From assembly GCA_024516035.1 (NCBI GenBank), contig CM044965.1:27790425-27854424 (forward strand): a stretch of DNA of 64,000 bases, in the 5' to 3' direction. How positions within the stretch are numbered: position 1 is the stretch's first letter; every line of letters begins with the position of its first letter. The DNA comes from Bactericera cockerelli. Its lineage: Eukaryota > Arthropoda > Insecta > Hemiptera > Triozidae. Positions 22,801 through 27,626 of the stretch are shown here, piece after piece. A program made the position numbers and the translations under genes. The notes beneath the pieces were generated by a model, which ran no database searches, was not told the DNA's origin, and saw only the letters and a list, made by a program, of their open reading frames with translations.

Positions 22801-24659
22801 GGTATCGAATGCAGGTCACTGTGTATGCAAGCCTAGTATGCTACTCACTCAGCCACGATTACAACTAATTCTTCCCATAGAATAATAGATATCAAGAAGT
22901 GCAGTAATCTCTTTAGCAACTTCTTTATAAGTTGGATGTTGTCTCGAGACACCCTAATAAAATAATAAATTAATTACTTTAATGAGACACAAAGGAAAAC
23001 TATTACTTGGTATCGCTCGTAAATCATATTGATAGTATTTTGTAATAGGAAGTATTGGGTATATGTATGTACAACATGTTTAAATTGTGCATTTTTTATT
23101 GAGGAAAAATGTACGTGTCAATCGGGATTTGAACCCTACCGTTTGTTACCATTCAGATAAAATAATTGAGTAGGTAACAGTTACCTACTTACCTGATGCC
23201 TATTAATTAATTAGTTACCTATATGTTGTGTGGCTTATTTCTCATTGAGGAATATTACACAGAAGTTTTTGAAATTTCCTTTATAAACCATTTATACTTC
23301 AGGTTAACAGAGTTTTGAACTTTCTAATTTACCTAAATAAGGGAAACGATATTCCCATCTTAAAAAAAAAAAAAAAAAAACAGTAATACTGTCGTGATTA
23401 TAGTGCTCGATTAGGACTATCATGTCCCATTATTCAAACAATAAGTCCAATGTAATACAAAAATTCTGCACATGTCACATCTGCATCGCCCACTCTGAGA
23501 TGTGGAGAGTGTCGCCTTAACCAAAGAGCCATCGTATCATCTCATTGGCAAGAATTAATAACACGTTATGAAGCTATCGAGACAGCCCGCGAGAAATATT
23601 CCGTCTGCGGCGATGGTGTCGCGCTATGTGGCGTGTCCACGAAACTGGGGCTCGTTTCCACACTTATTAATCTACACGCTATGGTAGTAGTTTGATCATG
23701 GATAATACATATAAGGCAATGCCTCAGGTTTATAGTAGGGTTAGGTAAAATGCATAGAAGGCCATGCCTCAAGAATATAGTAGGGTTAGGTAAAATACAT
23801 AGAAGGCCATGCCTCAAGAATATAGTAGGGTTAGGGATAATACATATAACGCAATGCCTCAGGTTTATAGAAGGGTTAGGTAAAATGCATAGAAGGCCAC
23901 GCCTCAAGAATATAGTAGGGTTAGGGATAATACATAGAAGGCCATGCCTAATACATAGAAGGCTAAAGCCTGATATACATAGAAGGTAATTTCGTAATTT
24001 AATGTTTAATAATAAAAAATCCCTCAATATGTACGGTACTTGGAATGTTGCACTGAGACGAATCGTGTTGTTTACTTTTTCGCTAAGATAATAATTTGAG
24101 ACGAATCGTGTGGTCATTTTTATACCTGAAATTCCAACTTTTTTAAAAAACCCTTTTTGAGACGAATCGTGATGCGCCCCAACCATCATGAGGACTTGGA
24201 CTTTTCTTTATAAGCCATTAAACCCTTAGGAAACTGCAAACTAGCCTGGCTTGTAAGGGTCGGCTAGTCTTTTCCCTGTTTATAGTCCTCTAGCGAGACT
24301 CTGGTCTTCTCCCTGTTTAACGTCCCCCAGCCAGACTAATTACAATCCAACTAAGTGGTCAATATTTCCAAGTAAAAAAATACAGTCAATTCAGTGGATA
24401 AAAATACAGATTTACCTCTCGATAGGGCAAAAGGAGCCTCTTTTTAAAAGTAATCTGGATATAAGAAAAAAAAATCCGGTCCTTTGAGTTCTCATACATG
24501 TTCGACTGTATTTTGCAGCGAAATGAATCACAAAAGGTATCATAATGAAAATAATCACGTGTTCCTCATTCCAGGCTACTCAGTGGATACTTAGACAGAA
24601 CTCCAGTGCCCAATGACACGATACCGTACGCTGCAAATGTGGCGCACAACGAACTTTGA
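4721..24659 (+). CDS. GUSB: beta-glucuronidase, 3' seven exons
   Basis: Lysosomal exo-hydrolase that removes terminal glucuronic acid from glycosaminoglycans and conjugates (GH2 family). Exons: 4721-4893, 14510-14653, 17090-17174, 17938-18114, 18853-18991, 20402-20492 and 24575-24659. All introns are GT-AG, phases agree at every junction, and the join gives 297 codons plus TGA. Seen in order: [20 protein letters not shown] and [15 protein letters not shown] (start of the TIM barrel), MWSVANEP with the acid/base Glu, and YMSEYGAD with the nucleophile Glu, then WNFADF and the [17 protein letters not shown] end. Both catalytic glutamates are present and no internal stop occurs, so the gene looks functional. 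The N-terminal half (signal peptide, sugar-binding and Ig-like domains) lies upstream of the window. Introns are swollen by transposons, the first visible one to 9.6 kb. Assignment to a plain beta-glucuronidase rather than another GH2 enzyme is strong. Confidence 0.93.
4903..5016 (-). repeat. tRNA-type SINE, 3' part (family V)
   Basis: Contains AGGCGAGGTTAATGCTCAAA and ATGTGGTCACAAACTCAAAT, the body of the SINE that is fuller at 5153-5365, 32606-32820 and 33533-33765. The tRNA head is missing here. The copy abuts a short AAT run. Confidence 0.65.
5153..5365 (-). repeat. tRNA-derived SINE (family V)
   Basis: Minus-strand SINE with a box B read in reverse as GGGATTCGAACCAACGG near 5288 and a reversed box A region near 5335-5360. 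The body is the AAGGTAACCACCAGGC module. The tail is an AATAATAA run, meeting the rest of the window's TAA-tailed SINEs. Confidence 0.75.
5366..5505 (+). repeat. LINE 3' end fragment
   Basis: The phrase AGAGAATGCCGTTGGCATTA, then CACCGCCCTTGATCAAG and a terminal AATAAAACTTGATCC, recurs at 47985-48112 where it ends in poly-A. The two copies look like the 3' ends of one LINE family, not otherwise represented here. Confidence 0.55.
5512..5615 (+). repeat. three about 35-bp repeats before LINE ORF1
   Basis: Three near-identical units starting TACCAGTGCACATGT, the third reading TACCAGTGCTCAAGG, each ending in a TGCGTC-like string. Repeated 5' UTR units are common in LINEs and may hold an internal promoter; that role is inference. 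Confidence 0.6.
5749..6546 (+). CDS. LINE ORF1 protein (coiled coil, FP-like)
   Basis: Begins [14 protein letters not shown] chose this first ATG over upstream in-frame codons because the preceding frame has no other ATG. The product is 265 residues. Residues about 35-115 are Glu/Lys-rich heptads consistent with a coiled coil. The next part, [18 protein letters not shown] and [13 protein letters not shown], is the RNA-binding domain typical of insect LINE ORF1 proteins and similar to the baculovirus FP protein family. The C-terminus [19 protein letters not shown] is characteristic of the same group. No CCHC zinc knuckle is present. Its role is to bind and package the LINE RNA. It stops 24 bp before ORF2. 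Confidence 0.82.
   Translation: MAPKKKTNPTVDDKKVSRKTTVVESSDSEDSEVDIMEEKIEKVMKKVMKEFQKEIKIQLQEFEKSLNFTSGKMEEMLEEMKELKKRQVSLENENEILKEKVRKMETSVEDLEQYSRNRNIEINGIPFTKDENLENIGKNIGNEINMEIKDGEIDGVHRIPTRNNKNPEPVVVQFLSRKKRDEIIQKAKDKEITTTTLNMSGPQRTIYINEHLTKQRKRLLYETKQKKKELAYKFVWTKGGKVFLRKNENSNVIQIRTFEELDYIK
6571..9522 (+). CDS. LINE ORF2: endonuclease and reverse transcriptase
   Basis: 983 residues, uninterrupted. The N-terminal part is an APE-type endonuclease: [45 protein letters not shown] and the IADHYFVF motif. The reverse transcriptase spans about residues 470-760: [71 protein letters not shown] and the catalytic YADDT at about 699-703. A C-terminal tail follows without a clear zinc finger. It nicks target DNA and primes cDNA synthesis there. 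The layout fits the jockey/CR1 supergroup; I cannot assign the clade. Base composition is far more A-rich than the host exons. Confidence 0.88.
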   Translation: MNFEFDNLNLNFETKKYNTIHDWKTMEMKDNKNNINIIHINIRTINATKFEILKAYINDVVKKLDLIIITEFLSNNEQVDIYNIPNFNLYTFCRENRKGGGIGVYAKENLKISEINTMKFNHAEKIELEIQNKNLIINTIYRPPKQSASLFIDELNKWLKNKNIITKDVIIIGDLNINILEDTQIKQKYIETLYNHKIINTIKLPTREEIVNNKLVSTCLDHINIRSKNKFEAAVINEKIADHYFVFTKIINAKIEDGNEKIKIKTIDEEKLNDLIAEYEWIKLIEQNEHAENLYNEFIKVFHNFYETCSKEIVIKKKYEGNCWITNEIRDQIKIKNNLWKILRKNPHDEHLRKEFKNMRNKLNNIITQEKKKYNSNIFKKCHGDMRKTWKNIDIIINKKRKNNETILKNNFKNINLNTIDIANNFNKAFKEDIIKIKEEKEIMTSNIEIVYNNHSERELFHIEPINSTNLRNIIKNMKPNKGPGHDKIRPKDIKNNIIWIEQIVITIINRIINEKRIPIELKKANVIPVYKKGKKDIYSNYRPITELSIIIKILEKHIQNQLSKFIEDNNILNNNQHGFRKNKSTKTLLNNYTEDLNNALNNKQCCLTLSLDLKKAYDTINHEKIIDVLMKMGMTSDTTSFFENYFTDRRQYVKIGKTLSNEILINCGLIQGSGLSPTLFNLYVNDINLIGLKSKILQYADDTLIYVVHENKNELYKTFQQDTNKILKWLHKKDIFINKEKTVAILFESPIAERFRDNIERKIQLHENKCLDENVNGNCNCKTVENENNMKYLGIQFNKSLKWNNHTNCLKNKLNSILHKTQFIKKVIPVNIKVMIYKTLCESVIRYGIETYGYTAEVNLKPIKSVQKKIIKATLYPKTSKKERKKLMNEYKILNFNNLFKYIMTTNHYYNEDYRQIHESTYNTRNINFIIPTISNKYGETTLKYQIPKMLNELPIKLRNIFSRTKMKKEIQKHYLSSNNDI
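9636..9671 (+). other. 3' UTR stem-loop of the LINE
   Basis: CCCCTAAAAGTACAA pairs with TTGTACTTCAAGGGG around the loop CAGGTA, with 12 of 15 pairs matched. It lies about 40 bases before the element's end. LINE 3' hairpins often serve as reverse-transcriptase recognition sites; that role here is inferred. Confidence 0.6.
9711..9737. repeat. (TTA)n microsatellite between two LINEs
   Basis: About nine TTA units. It ends the AT-rich LINE and touches the 3' end of the minus-strand R4-like LINE, consistent with insertion of the latter into a TAA repeat. Confidence 0.85.
9825..13955 (-). CDS. R4-like LINE ORF: RT and REL endonuclease
   Basis: 1376 residues without a stop. The N-terminal 350 residues consist of two near-identical 156-residue blocks, each with [20 protein letters not shown] and WRSRNP motifs that look like Myb/Trp-type DNA-binding helices. 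The reverse transcriptase (about 600-900) shows [67 protein letters not shown] and the catalytic [11 protein letters not shown] near 857. The C-terminal part has a zinc knuckle [18 protein letters not shown] (about 1183-1200) and a restriction-like endonuclease signature KPDIVIKD followed by IIDVAVP. This order (DNA-binding, RT, CCHC, REL) defines the R2/R4 supergroup. The YVDD and the TAA target point to R4/Dong/Rex6. It cuts target DNA and reverse transcribes its RNA there. The open ORF suggests recent activity. Confidence 0.87.
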   Translation of the reverse strand: MDALEPHNDDATRTENTQGILNEQPNISTLPAPEQNISVNQSDYRQNGPEMNVEIVEESNRNRNPTRQKWSIEEYKEIMWCYYYGLETTGSSNLNDTYDIWRSRNPNRRPTINANTLGTQRRYILNNKKIPQTQLDKILEEVKKTARRNRPREEEEQQNLDDRQTIETENEPEERSYTEVIHSIQQNLGDSNISMNQTDHRQNDPVMNVEITEESNQNQNPTRQKWSIEEYKEIMWCYYYGLETTGTSNLKATYDIWRSRNPKRRPTIKANTLGTQRRYILKNKKIPQTQLDRILEEVKKTARRNRLREEEEQQNLDERQTNETENEPEERSYAEIIGSIPHNLEDSNVSISNQGDIHTTENEEVDEIVRDIKEKVNNTSSIYNEKLGKVPYNQKTKLTVKKIDKALHKIFEEKKLNHNNISITEIAILAYAGAEVVLSKLGIRIQEKNRNTTKPKWKMRIEEKIKKLRKDLSQITEISQGNESTRMQTIKKRLYSKYNIKNKADEEKTIETLKQNVQAKAQRIRRFEERHQFYKQNQQFKDNPKQFYKTLNGKNIKVEIPPETTEVKKLWQDIWETPEEHNQSAEWIQRHETRNEEIEEMIWQNITAAEVKSILLKSSNWKAPGIDGIQNYWLKNFSSIHEPLAKAYNRILQNPTQMPDWLTEGITHLIPKNERTNEAKNYRPITCLPTLYKNITSIISERLYKHLENNELYPNEQKGCAKNTYGCKDHLLVNNMITRDAKTKRKSLSMGWIDYQKAFDSVPHTWLVKTLKINKVNKTIVQFLETTMKKWKTNLRLSTEQEAIDIGIIHIKRGIFQGDALSPLLFCMALFPLSRELNTEGKGYRVEKNQNLINHLFYVDDLKLFARNDEDLEHLLKTVKIFSDDIKMKFGLEKCAKITIEKGKVKQKQDITVLDDTIRELEGTELYKYLGIEEHDGLEHKKVKEKLTHTYYNRVRKILKSHLTGKNKITAITTLAVPVLAYSFGIINWTITEIQSIDRKTRKILTMNNCHNPNADVDRLYTPRNRGGRGMTNIEQTYKLSIIGLMEYIKKKEDSLIRSIKEYETKRPSERTLMKTGEKYKIKQLGETYQDTRERELLEEIRNIKTKCKEMMINKREERWIQKIMHGQFGRYMKDENINRKTTFNWLERGDIKGETESLIVAAQDQAITTNYIKRKIYKEQTDGKCRLCKQFEETIWHIMSGCPILAKKEYLDRHNKVAQNLHYNICKHYEIQVQEAWYKHEPNAVERSPDGNVIVMWDQQIRTDRTIMANKPDIVIKDLKNKQCYIIDVAVPNDNNIREKEAEKKLKYKDLQIEIQKMWNVKAQIIPVIIGATGTVGKNLAENLRNIPGNSNQMITNTLQKSVILATAHIIRRTT
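14366..14478 (-). repeat. 54-bp tandem duplication in the LINE 5' UTR
   Basis: TTGCAGATGTTTCCATCTGG plus the following GCGATGGGATCGCC occurs twice, 54 bases apart, at the extreme 5' end of the R4-like element. A GCGATGGGATCGC near-palindrome is included. Confidence 0.75.
14479..14504. repeat. (ATT)n microsatellite at an exon acceptor
   Basis: About eight ATT units. They flank the 5' end of the R4-like LINE and stand directly before the CACAG acceptor of the next glucuronidase exon, where they serve as its pyrimidine-poor tract. Confidence 0.8.
14510..14653 (+). CDS. GUSB: beta-glucuronidase exon B (acid/base Glu)
   Basis: Acceptor TATTCACAG, donor GTGAGTG. It completes the Glu codon begun in exon A, then reads [18 protein letters not shown] and [18 protein letters not shown]. 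The Glu of NEP is the catalytic proton donor. It ends two bases into a Lys codon. Confidence 0.94.
14698..14895 (+). repeat. tRNA-derived SINE (family P)
   Basis: tRNA-like head with box A GTGGCTCAGTTGTTAAGAG and box B GCGGTTCGAATTCCC, a body with TTTTTCCGTTTCCGGAATGA, and the tail CGAAAACGGTTCCGGGGC before a T-rich end. A reversed relative is at 33125-33298. Confidence 0.8.
14927..15171. mobile_element. MITE with long imperfect terminal inversions
   Basis: The left end AAGTAATGGAGAACTCGTAA mirrors the right end TTATGAGTTTTCCATTACTT. Further in, CTAACCTGTCACGTAAA mirrors TTTTATGTGACAGGTTAC. It is about 245 bp and non-coding; the superfamily is not determined. Confidence 0.65.
15172..16440. 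other. intron, little recognisable
   Basis: AT-rich intron. Near 15590-15625 a reversed box B-like CTGGACTCGACCCGACCC hints at a degraded tRNA-type SINE. Nothing else was recognised. Confidence 0.4.
16447..16725. mobile_element. MITE, about 280 bp
   Basis: Terminal inverted repeats of about 50 bp: CACTCTCACTTTCATAATCC and CCCCAAATCT on the left, mirrored by AGATTTGGGGATTATGAGAG on the right. The middle holds AACATGTCTGTTTTGTTTCC, which recurs inverted at 63815-63885. Confidence 0.7.
16838..16975. mobile_element. small MITE, GAGGGCGAAATTAATAGAC type
   Basis: The left end GAGGGCGAAATTAATAGACT and the right end AAGTCTATTAACTCC are imperfect inversions. Related ends are at 22015-22115 and 53765-53884. 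Confidence 0.5.
17090..17174 (+). CDS. GUSB: beta-glucuronidase exon C
   Basis: Acceptor TCCTATGCAG, donor GTGAGTC. It encodes [20 protein letters not shown] and AVGVDQDQL. The donor is the first unit of a 16-bp tandem array. Confidence 0.92.
17175..17254 (+). repeat. 16-bp array starting at a splice donor
   Basis: Five units of G-T-(G/T)-AGTCAGCACACAT begin exactly at the donor GT. The first unit has the functional GTGAGT; the other four read GTTAGT. Confidence 0.85.
17262..17523 (-). repeat. 5S-headed SINE, minus strand
   Basis: The reversed 5S head at 17440-17523 (ACGTTGCTTAACTTCGGTGA, then CCTACGAGAATCGGTGCATT) is preceded by the reversed shared core (CCCACATTAACCTCACCCAA) and tail. The tail piece ATATCACGACGGGGATGTTA is duplicated. 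Confidence 0.75.
17528..17695 (+). repeat. tRNA-derived SINE (family Q)
   Basis: Box A-like TAGTTGGTGAGTTG region, box B GGTGGTTCAAGTCCTGG near 17597, and a body with AGTTGTGATATCACGAAAG. The reverse of this body is seen at 55262-55402. Confidence 0.65.
17938..18114 (+). CDS. GUSB: beta-glucuronidase exon D (nucleophile Glu)
   Basis: Acceptor CACCTCCCCAG, donor GTAAGTA; exactly 59 codons in phase 0. It reads [20 protein letters not shown], then [20 protein letters not shown]. The Glu of SEYGAD is the catalytic nucleophile. The last 18 exonic bases begin a 26-bp array. Confidence 0.95.
18097..18545 (+). repeat. 26-bp array of an exon end plus donor site
   Basis: The unit is GTAAGTATATGACTGGGCTA plus CACATT. 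GTAAGT occurs 17 times at 26-bp steps from 18115 to 18531, each preceded by the exon-derived CTACACATT. The authentic exon end differs only slightly (CTGGACTACACATT). 26 is not a multiple of three, and TGA occurs in the unit. Confidence 0.93.
18556..18741 (+). repeat. fragment of the element at 54000
   Basis: GCCGCTTCTTTGAATTGGTT, then AGAGAACAACATTTTCT and GATATCTTGAACTTTTTGG, match 54300-54425 almost word for word, interrupted by a longer T-run. Confidence 0.7.
18742..18835 (+). repeat. shared-core SINE tail
   Basis: CTGGAGGGTAACACCCCCGT and TAGTTGAACGGGACGTAAAA, followed by AATAATAATAAT, are the 3' end of the core-SINE family. Confidence 0.65.
18853..18991 (+). CDS. GUSB: beta-glucuronidase exon E
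   Basis: Acceptor TTGTCGACAG, donor GTGAGTA. It encodes [20 protein letters not shown] through [16 protein letters not shown], the conserved end of the GH2 barrel, and leaves one base of a Thr codon. Confidence 0.94.
19100..19445 (+). mobile_element. short R4-like LINE derivative
   Basis: It starts after AATAATAATAA with GAAACATCTGCAATCAGCCC and AAGTCTCATAGAGACGA, which match the 5' end of the R4-like LINE (reverse of 14340-14440). It then diverges and ends at another AATAATAATAAT run. At about 330 bp it is either a deletion derivative or a SINE that borrowed the LINE 5' end. Confidence 0.6.
19446..19625 (-). repeat. SINE tail (family T) and adjoining repeat
   Basis: ATCGCCTTATTTATACTGCC then TGAGTCCCATTATTCCAG are the reversed 3' end of the SINE seen complete at 53588-53764. 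19548-19620 (ATCAGTATAAACAGAAAAGT) recurs at 53430-53500. Confidence 0.6.
19636..20385 (+). repeat. dispersed element with (CTGT)n
   Basis: Opens with the palindrome TTTCTAATATTAGAAATCGG and GAAGTATTGTGTTCG. It contains a CTGT microsatellite (19783-19845) and ends GGAAGTATTGTGTCCATAAT plus TGGCAGTG. The inverse copy is at 4150-4715, and the end recurs at 59462-59543. It stops 16 bp before the acceptor of the next exon. No ORF. Confidence 0.65.
20402..20492 (+). CDS. GUSB: beta-glucuronidase exon F
   Basis: Acceptor CTATTGTTTTCAG, donor GTAAGCA. Reads [20 protein letters not shown] and AHHVRRRYW with the Trp codon split. Without splicing the next codon is TAA, so the donor is required for the last exon. 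Confidence 0.9.
21186..21550 (+). pseudogene. RTE-type LINE ORF2 C-terminal piece
   Basis: Reads [58 protein letters not shown] and [11 protein letters not shown], stops after MEGNLE, and resumes as [20 protein letters not shown]. This is the standard C-terminal region of RTE/BovB-group reverse transcriptase proteins. The 5' part is absent. Confidence 0.75.
21580..21800 (+). repeat. 5S-headed SINE
   Basis: Head GATGGCTCGTTGAATACACC, GGTTCTCTTAAGACCACC and GGGCAACGTCCAGCGAG; core CAACCCAGGCTGGGTGAGGT; tail with AAAGTTGAAATATGACATTA. Complete but diverged. Confidence 0.75.
22015..22115. repeat. MITE-related fragment
   Basis: Begins AGGGTGAAATTAATAGACAT and ends AGAGGTATTACAATTTTT, like the element at 53765-53884, without a clear inverted right end. 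Confidence 0.4.
22120..22730. other. no recognisable feature
   Basis: AT-rich interior of the 3.5-kb element. No ORF, repeat or RNA structure was recognised. Confidence 0.45.
22733..22862 (-). repeat. tRNA-derived SINE (family C)
   Basis: Reversed head: GGGTATCGAATGCAGGTCAC (box B side), then GCCTAGTATGCTACTCACTC. The body has CTCACAAGGTATATGAGTGG. A better copy is at 56466-56765. Confidence 0.65.
23090..23200 (-). repeat. possible degraded tRNA-type SINE
   Basis: A reversed box B-like CGGGATTTGAACCCTACCG near 23120 is the only support. Confidence 0.3.
23395..23545 (-). repeat. SINE (family T), degraded
   Basis: TTAGGACTATCATGTCCCAT and CAAACAATAAGTCCAAT follow the reversed body of the SINE at 53588. 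The head near 23490-23540 is diverged. Confidence 0.5.
23698..23995. repeat. about 45-bp tandem array
   Basis: Six to seven units built on ACATAGAAGGCCATGCCTCA, AGAATATAGTAGGGTTAGG and TAAAAT. Units alternate between AAGAATATAG and GGTTTATAG forms. Open frames on both strands here are products of the repeat. The GGTTAGG strings are internal and not telomeric. Confidence 0.85.
24213..24345 (+). repeat. dispersed repeat, copy of 3385-3525
   Basis: Shares CTGCAAACTAGCCTGGC, TCCTCTAGCGAGACTCTGG and TCTTCTCCCTGTTTAACGTC with 3385-3525. It directly follows the 3.5-kb element. Confidence 0.6.
24575..24659 (+). CDS. GUSB: beta-glucuronidase last coding exon
   Basis: Acceptor TCATTCCAG. Its first base completes the Trp codon of exon F, then reads [20 protein letters not shown] and NVAHNEL, stop TGA at 24657-24659. 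A short hydrophilic tail at this point is normal for the family. Confidence 0.85.
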
Positions 24660-25150
24660 TCTCACCACAAGACTGTTGATGAACTGAGAGTCTCACTAGA
24701 AAACCATGACACTGTTGCTGTTCTGGAAGAACTAGTCTCACTAGAAATCCATGACACTGTTGATGTTCTGAAAGAACTAGTCTCACTAGAAAACCTTGAC
24801 ACTGTTGATGTTCTGGAAGAACTAGTCTCACTAGAAAACCATGACACTGTTGATGTTCTGGAAGAACTAGTCTTACTAGAAAACCATGACACTGTTGATG
24901 TTCTGAAAGAACTAGTCTCACTAGAAAACCATGACACTGTTGATGTTCTGGAAGAACTAGTCTCACTAGAAAACCATGACACTGTTGATGTTCTGGAAGA
25001 ACTAGTCTCACTAGAAAACCATGACACTGTTGATGTTCTGAAAGAACTAGTCTCACTAGAAAACCATGACACTGTTGATGTTCTGGAAGAACTAGTTCTC
25101 ACTAGAAAACCATGACACTGTTGATGTTTTAGAAGAACTAAAACTAGAGC
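24660..25150 (+). repeat. 45-bp array in the glucuronidase 3' UTR
   Basis: About ten units of CTAGTCTCACTAGAAAACCA, TGACACTGTTGATGTTCTGG and AAGAA begin within 20 bases of the stop codon. The first units are the most diverged. Frames stay open on the minus strand because 45 is a multiple of three; no gene is implied. Confidence 0.9.
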
Positions 25151-25331
25151 CATGGGCAATATTTAAGTTCAGTAAATATCTGTTATGTAAATCTCAAAAA
25201 AAAAAGCTAAATAGTTACTAATTCTTGTAAAACTTATTTATCAAAAATGTACTTCTCTCAATTTAACAAGGTATTTATTTACCTTCCTATGTAATATTAA
25301 ACTATTGTCATTACACGAAAGTATTGGTCAA

Positions 25332-25337
25332 AATAAA
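25332..25337 (+). promoter_or_regulatory. candidate polyadenylation signal
   Basis: AATAAA about 670 bases after the glucuronidase stop, followed by T-rich sequence. It is the first clear signal after the array, and the use is inferred. Confidence 0.4.
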
Positions 25338-25446
25338 TTTAAATTGTGTTTCGTCAATTTTTTTCTTTATTTTTCATTAATAGATTCTTGTATAAAATAG
25401 ATATTATGAACTTATTATAGAACATATTTTAAAAAATATATCTATA

Positions 25447-26789
25447 CAGTATGTTTCAGAAAAGGTGGCCACCCCCTCGTAACTTTTGAACGCGACGGAA
25501 TTTTTCAATTCTGTAAAGTCCTAGGTATAGGAAGTGCCCTATGGCCCATCCTATGGTCATATTTATTTTTGGCCCCGGTCGACCCTTCCGGCTTTTAGGC
25601 CATATTTTTTCATTTTTCTCGCGAATTTTAAATGGAATGCTATATTTTTTATTCTTGTTAATTAAAGTCTAATTTAAGCTGAGTATAATGAGCTTTTAAA
25701 ATTTTCAAAAACCTTATCAGGGGCGGAGCTAGTAGGGTGCAAGTTTCAAAATTGTTACACCCTGTATTTCAGTGTTAATTAGATTTTTTAGTACTTTTTT
25801 TATGTTCATAGGTTCAAAATATTGTTTTACACCATATGAAATCAAAAAATTATTCTTGTTTACTTCTAATCAGGGTCATAGTAAGGTTTTTGTAAAAGTA
25901 CTTTTTTTCTCACGTCAATTTTTCCGTAAATTAATGGTGTTCTCGAAATTGGCATTTTTAGAGGTGAAAGTCTGCAGTGACATATGTTTTTTATGCTTGA
26001 AATCGAAAGAAAACTTAACGGAGAAGCGATTAAGATCATAAAAAAAGCCATTTAACCTGCTAGTTTTTTCACGACAGTGTCCGGTAAAGTGGGTGAATTT
26101 CGTATTGGATTTTTTGTTGTTGTTGAGGAAACACAATTGGCATAGAAAATAAATAATATCTAATAAGGGAATAATACTTCAATAAACATAACTAAATGCG
26201 AAATTAAATGAAAATTATTTCTTCTAAATCAGTGCCGGATATTTTTTTTTTATCTCTCTCTCTCTTTTTTTACTTTTCAAAGTTCAAGTTGTATCAAAAA
26301 TAATTATCGGATAATGCTGCTTCTAAAGTCGGCCTAGGGGTCCCCTCTTGAGACAATTTTAGTTGGTAAGTTGGTAAAATCTGTAGAAAACACATTGTCA
26401 ATAATTCTGGAGTCAGTCCGATGGCGCTTTGAATGCAACGATTCTTGTAGGATCACCGAAGTTAAGCAACGACCAGCGAGGAGAAGACTTCGTGATGCTG
26501 GCATACTGGCATTCCGGCCTAGCCCAGGCTGGGTGAGATAAATGTGTTTAGGAGGTTGGTGAGTTTCTTGCGAATGGAATGTAACACCCCCGTTATGATA
26601 TGACCATGCAGTTGAAACGCGATATTAAACCCAAATTTAAAAAAAATCATACTGGTGTTGCTAGTAATGAATACCAGGTCTCTAAATAAAAATCTAATTA
26701 TCTCGAAATTTAAGAGAAAAAAATACCAGGTCAAGTACCAAACTCTTGAGGGTGAAAATGAAACCAATTCAATTATTTTAAAGAGGAGA

Positions 26790-26822
<33 letters not shown>

Positions 26823-27622
26823 AAAAAAATTATCCGGCACTGATTTAGAAGAAATAATCTTCCTTTAATTTCGCATTTAGTTATGTTAATTAAAGTATTA
26901 TTCCCTTATTAGGTATTATTTATTTTCTATGCCAATTGTTTTTCCTCAACAAAAAAAAATTCAATACGAAATTCACCCACTTTACCGGACACTGTCGTGA
27001 AAAAACTAGCAGGTTAAATGGCTTTTTTTATGATCTTAATGGCTTCTCCGTTAAGTTTTCTTTCGATTTCAAGCATAAAAAACATATGTCATTGCAGACT
27101 TTCACCTCTAAAAATGCCAATTTCGAGAACACCATTAATTTACGGAAAAATTGACGTGAGAAAAAAAGTACTTTTACAAAAACCTTACTATGACCCTGAT
27201 TAGAGGTAAACAAGAATATTTTTTTGATTTCATATGGTGTAAAACAATATTTTGAACCTATGAACGTAAAAAAAGTACTAAAAAATCTAACTAACGCTGA
27301 AATACAGGGTGTAACAATTTTGAAACTTGCACCCTACTAGCTCCGCCCCTGATAAGGTTTTTGAAAAATTTAAAAGCTTATTATACTCAGCCTAACTTGG
27401 ACTTTAATTAACAGGAATAAAAAATATAGCATTCCATTTAAAATTCGCGAGAAAAATGAAAAAATATGGCTTAAAAGCCGGAAGGGCCGACCGGGGCCAA
27501 AAATAAATATGACCACAGGATGGGCCATAGGGCACTTTCTATACCTAGGACTTTACAGAATTGAAAAATTTCGTCGCGTTCAAAAGTTACGAGGGGGTGG
27601 CCACCTTTTCTGAAACATACTG
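25447..27622. mobile_element. foldback element 1, about 800-bp inverted arms
   Basis: Arms 25447-26243 and 26827-27622 are near-perfect inversions, tipped by CAGTATGTTTCAGAAAAGG. TA on each side fits a TA target. The 580-bp centre contains a 5S SINE (26411-26645) and a GA-rich tract. No transposase. Arm landmarks: GGAAGTGCCCTATGGCC, GGGGCGGAGCTAGTAGGG, TACACCCTGTA and, at the inner end, CAGTGCCGGAT. Confidence 0.88.
26411..26645 (+). repeat. 5S-headed SINE inside foldback 1
   Basis: Head TTCTTGTAGGATCACCGAAG, TTAAGCAACGACCAGCGAG; core CTAGCCCAGGCTGGGTGAG; tail AACACCCCCGTTATGATATG and ACCATGCAGTTGAAACGCGA. The best preserved tail in the window. Confidence 0.8.
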
Positions 27623-27626
27623 TATA

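Larger units (their letters stand above)
20632..24180. mobile_element. 3.5-kb DNA element with triple terminal motifs
   Basis: The left end carries three copies of CACGATTCGTCTCAA-like sequence (20640-20728). The right end carries three inverted copies (24056-24176), with GGGG at both tips. Further in, a GTGTAGATTAAGAAGTGTGG block (about 20841) has an inverted partner near 23665-23690. No transposase ORF is left. The interior is filled by an RTE piece, SINEs and a 45-bp tandem array. The superfamily is unknown. Confidence 0.65.

Noticed and set aside
23698..23995. GGTTAGG strings as insect telomeric repeat
   Set aside because: They recur once per 45-bp unit inside a transposon, not as TTAGG tandem repeats.
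23566..24189. 207-codon minus-strand frame with [10 protein letters not shown] repeats
   Set aside because: Arises from the 45-bp tandem array and the end of a DNA element; no domain recognised.
24580..25159. 158- and 165-codon minus-strand frames
   Set aside because: By-products of the 45-bp 3' UTR array.
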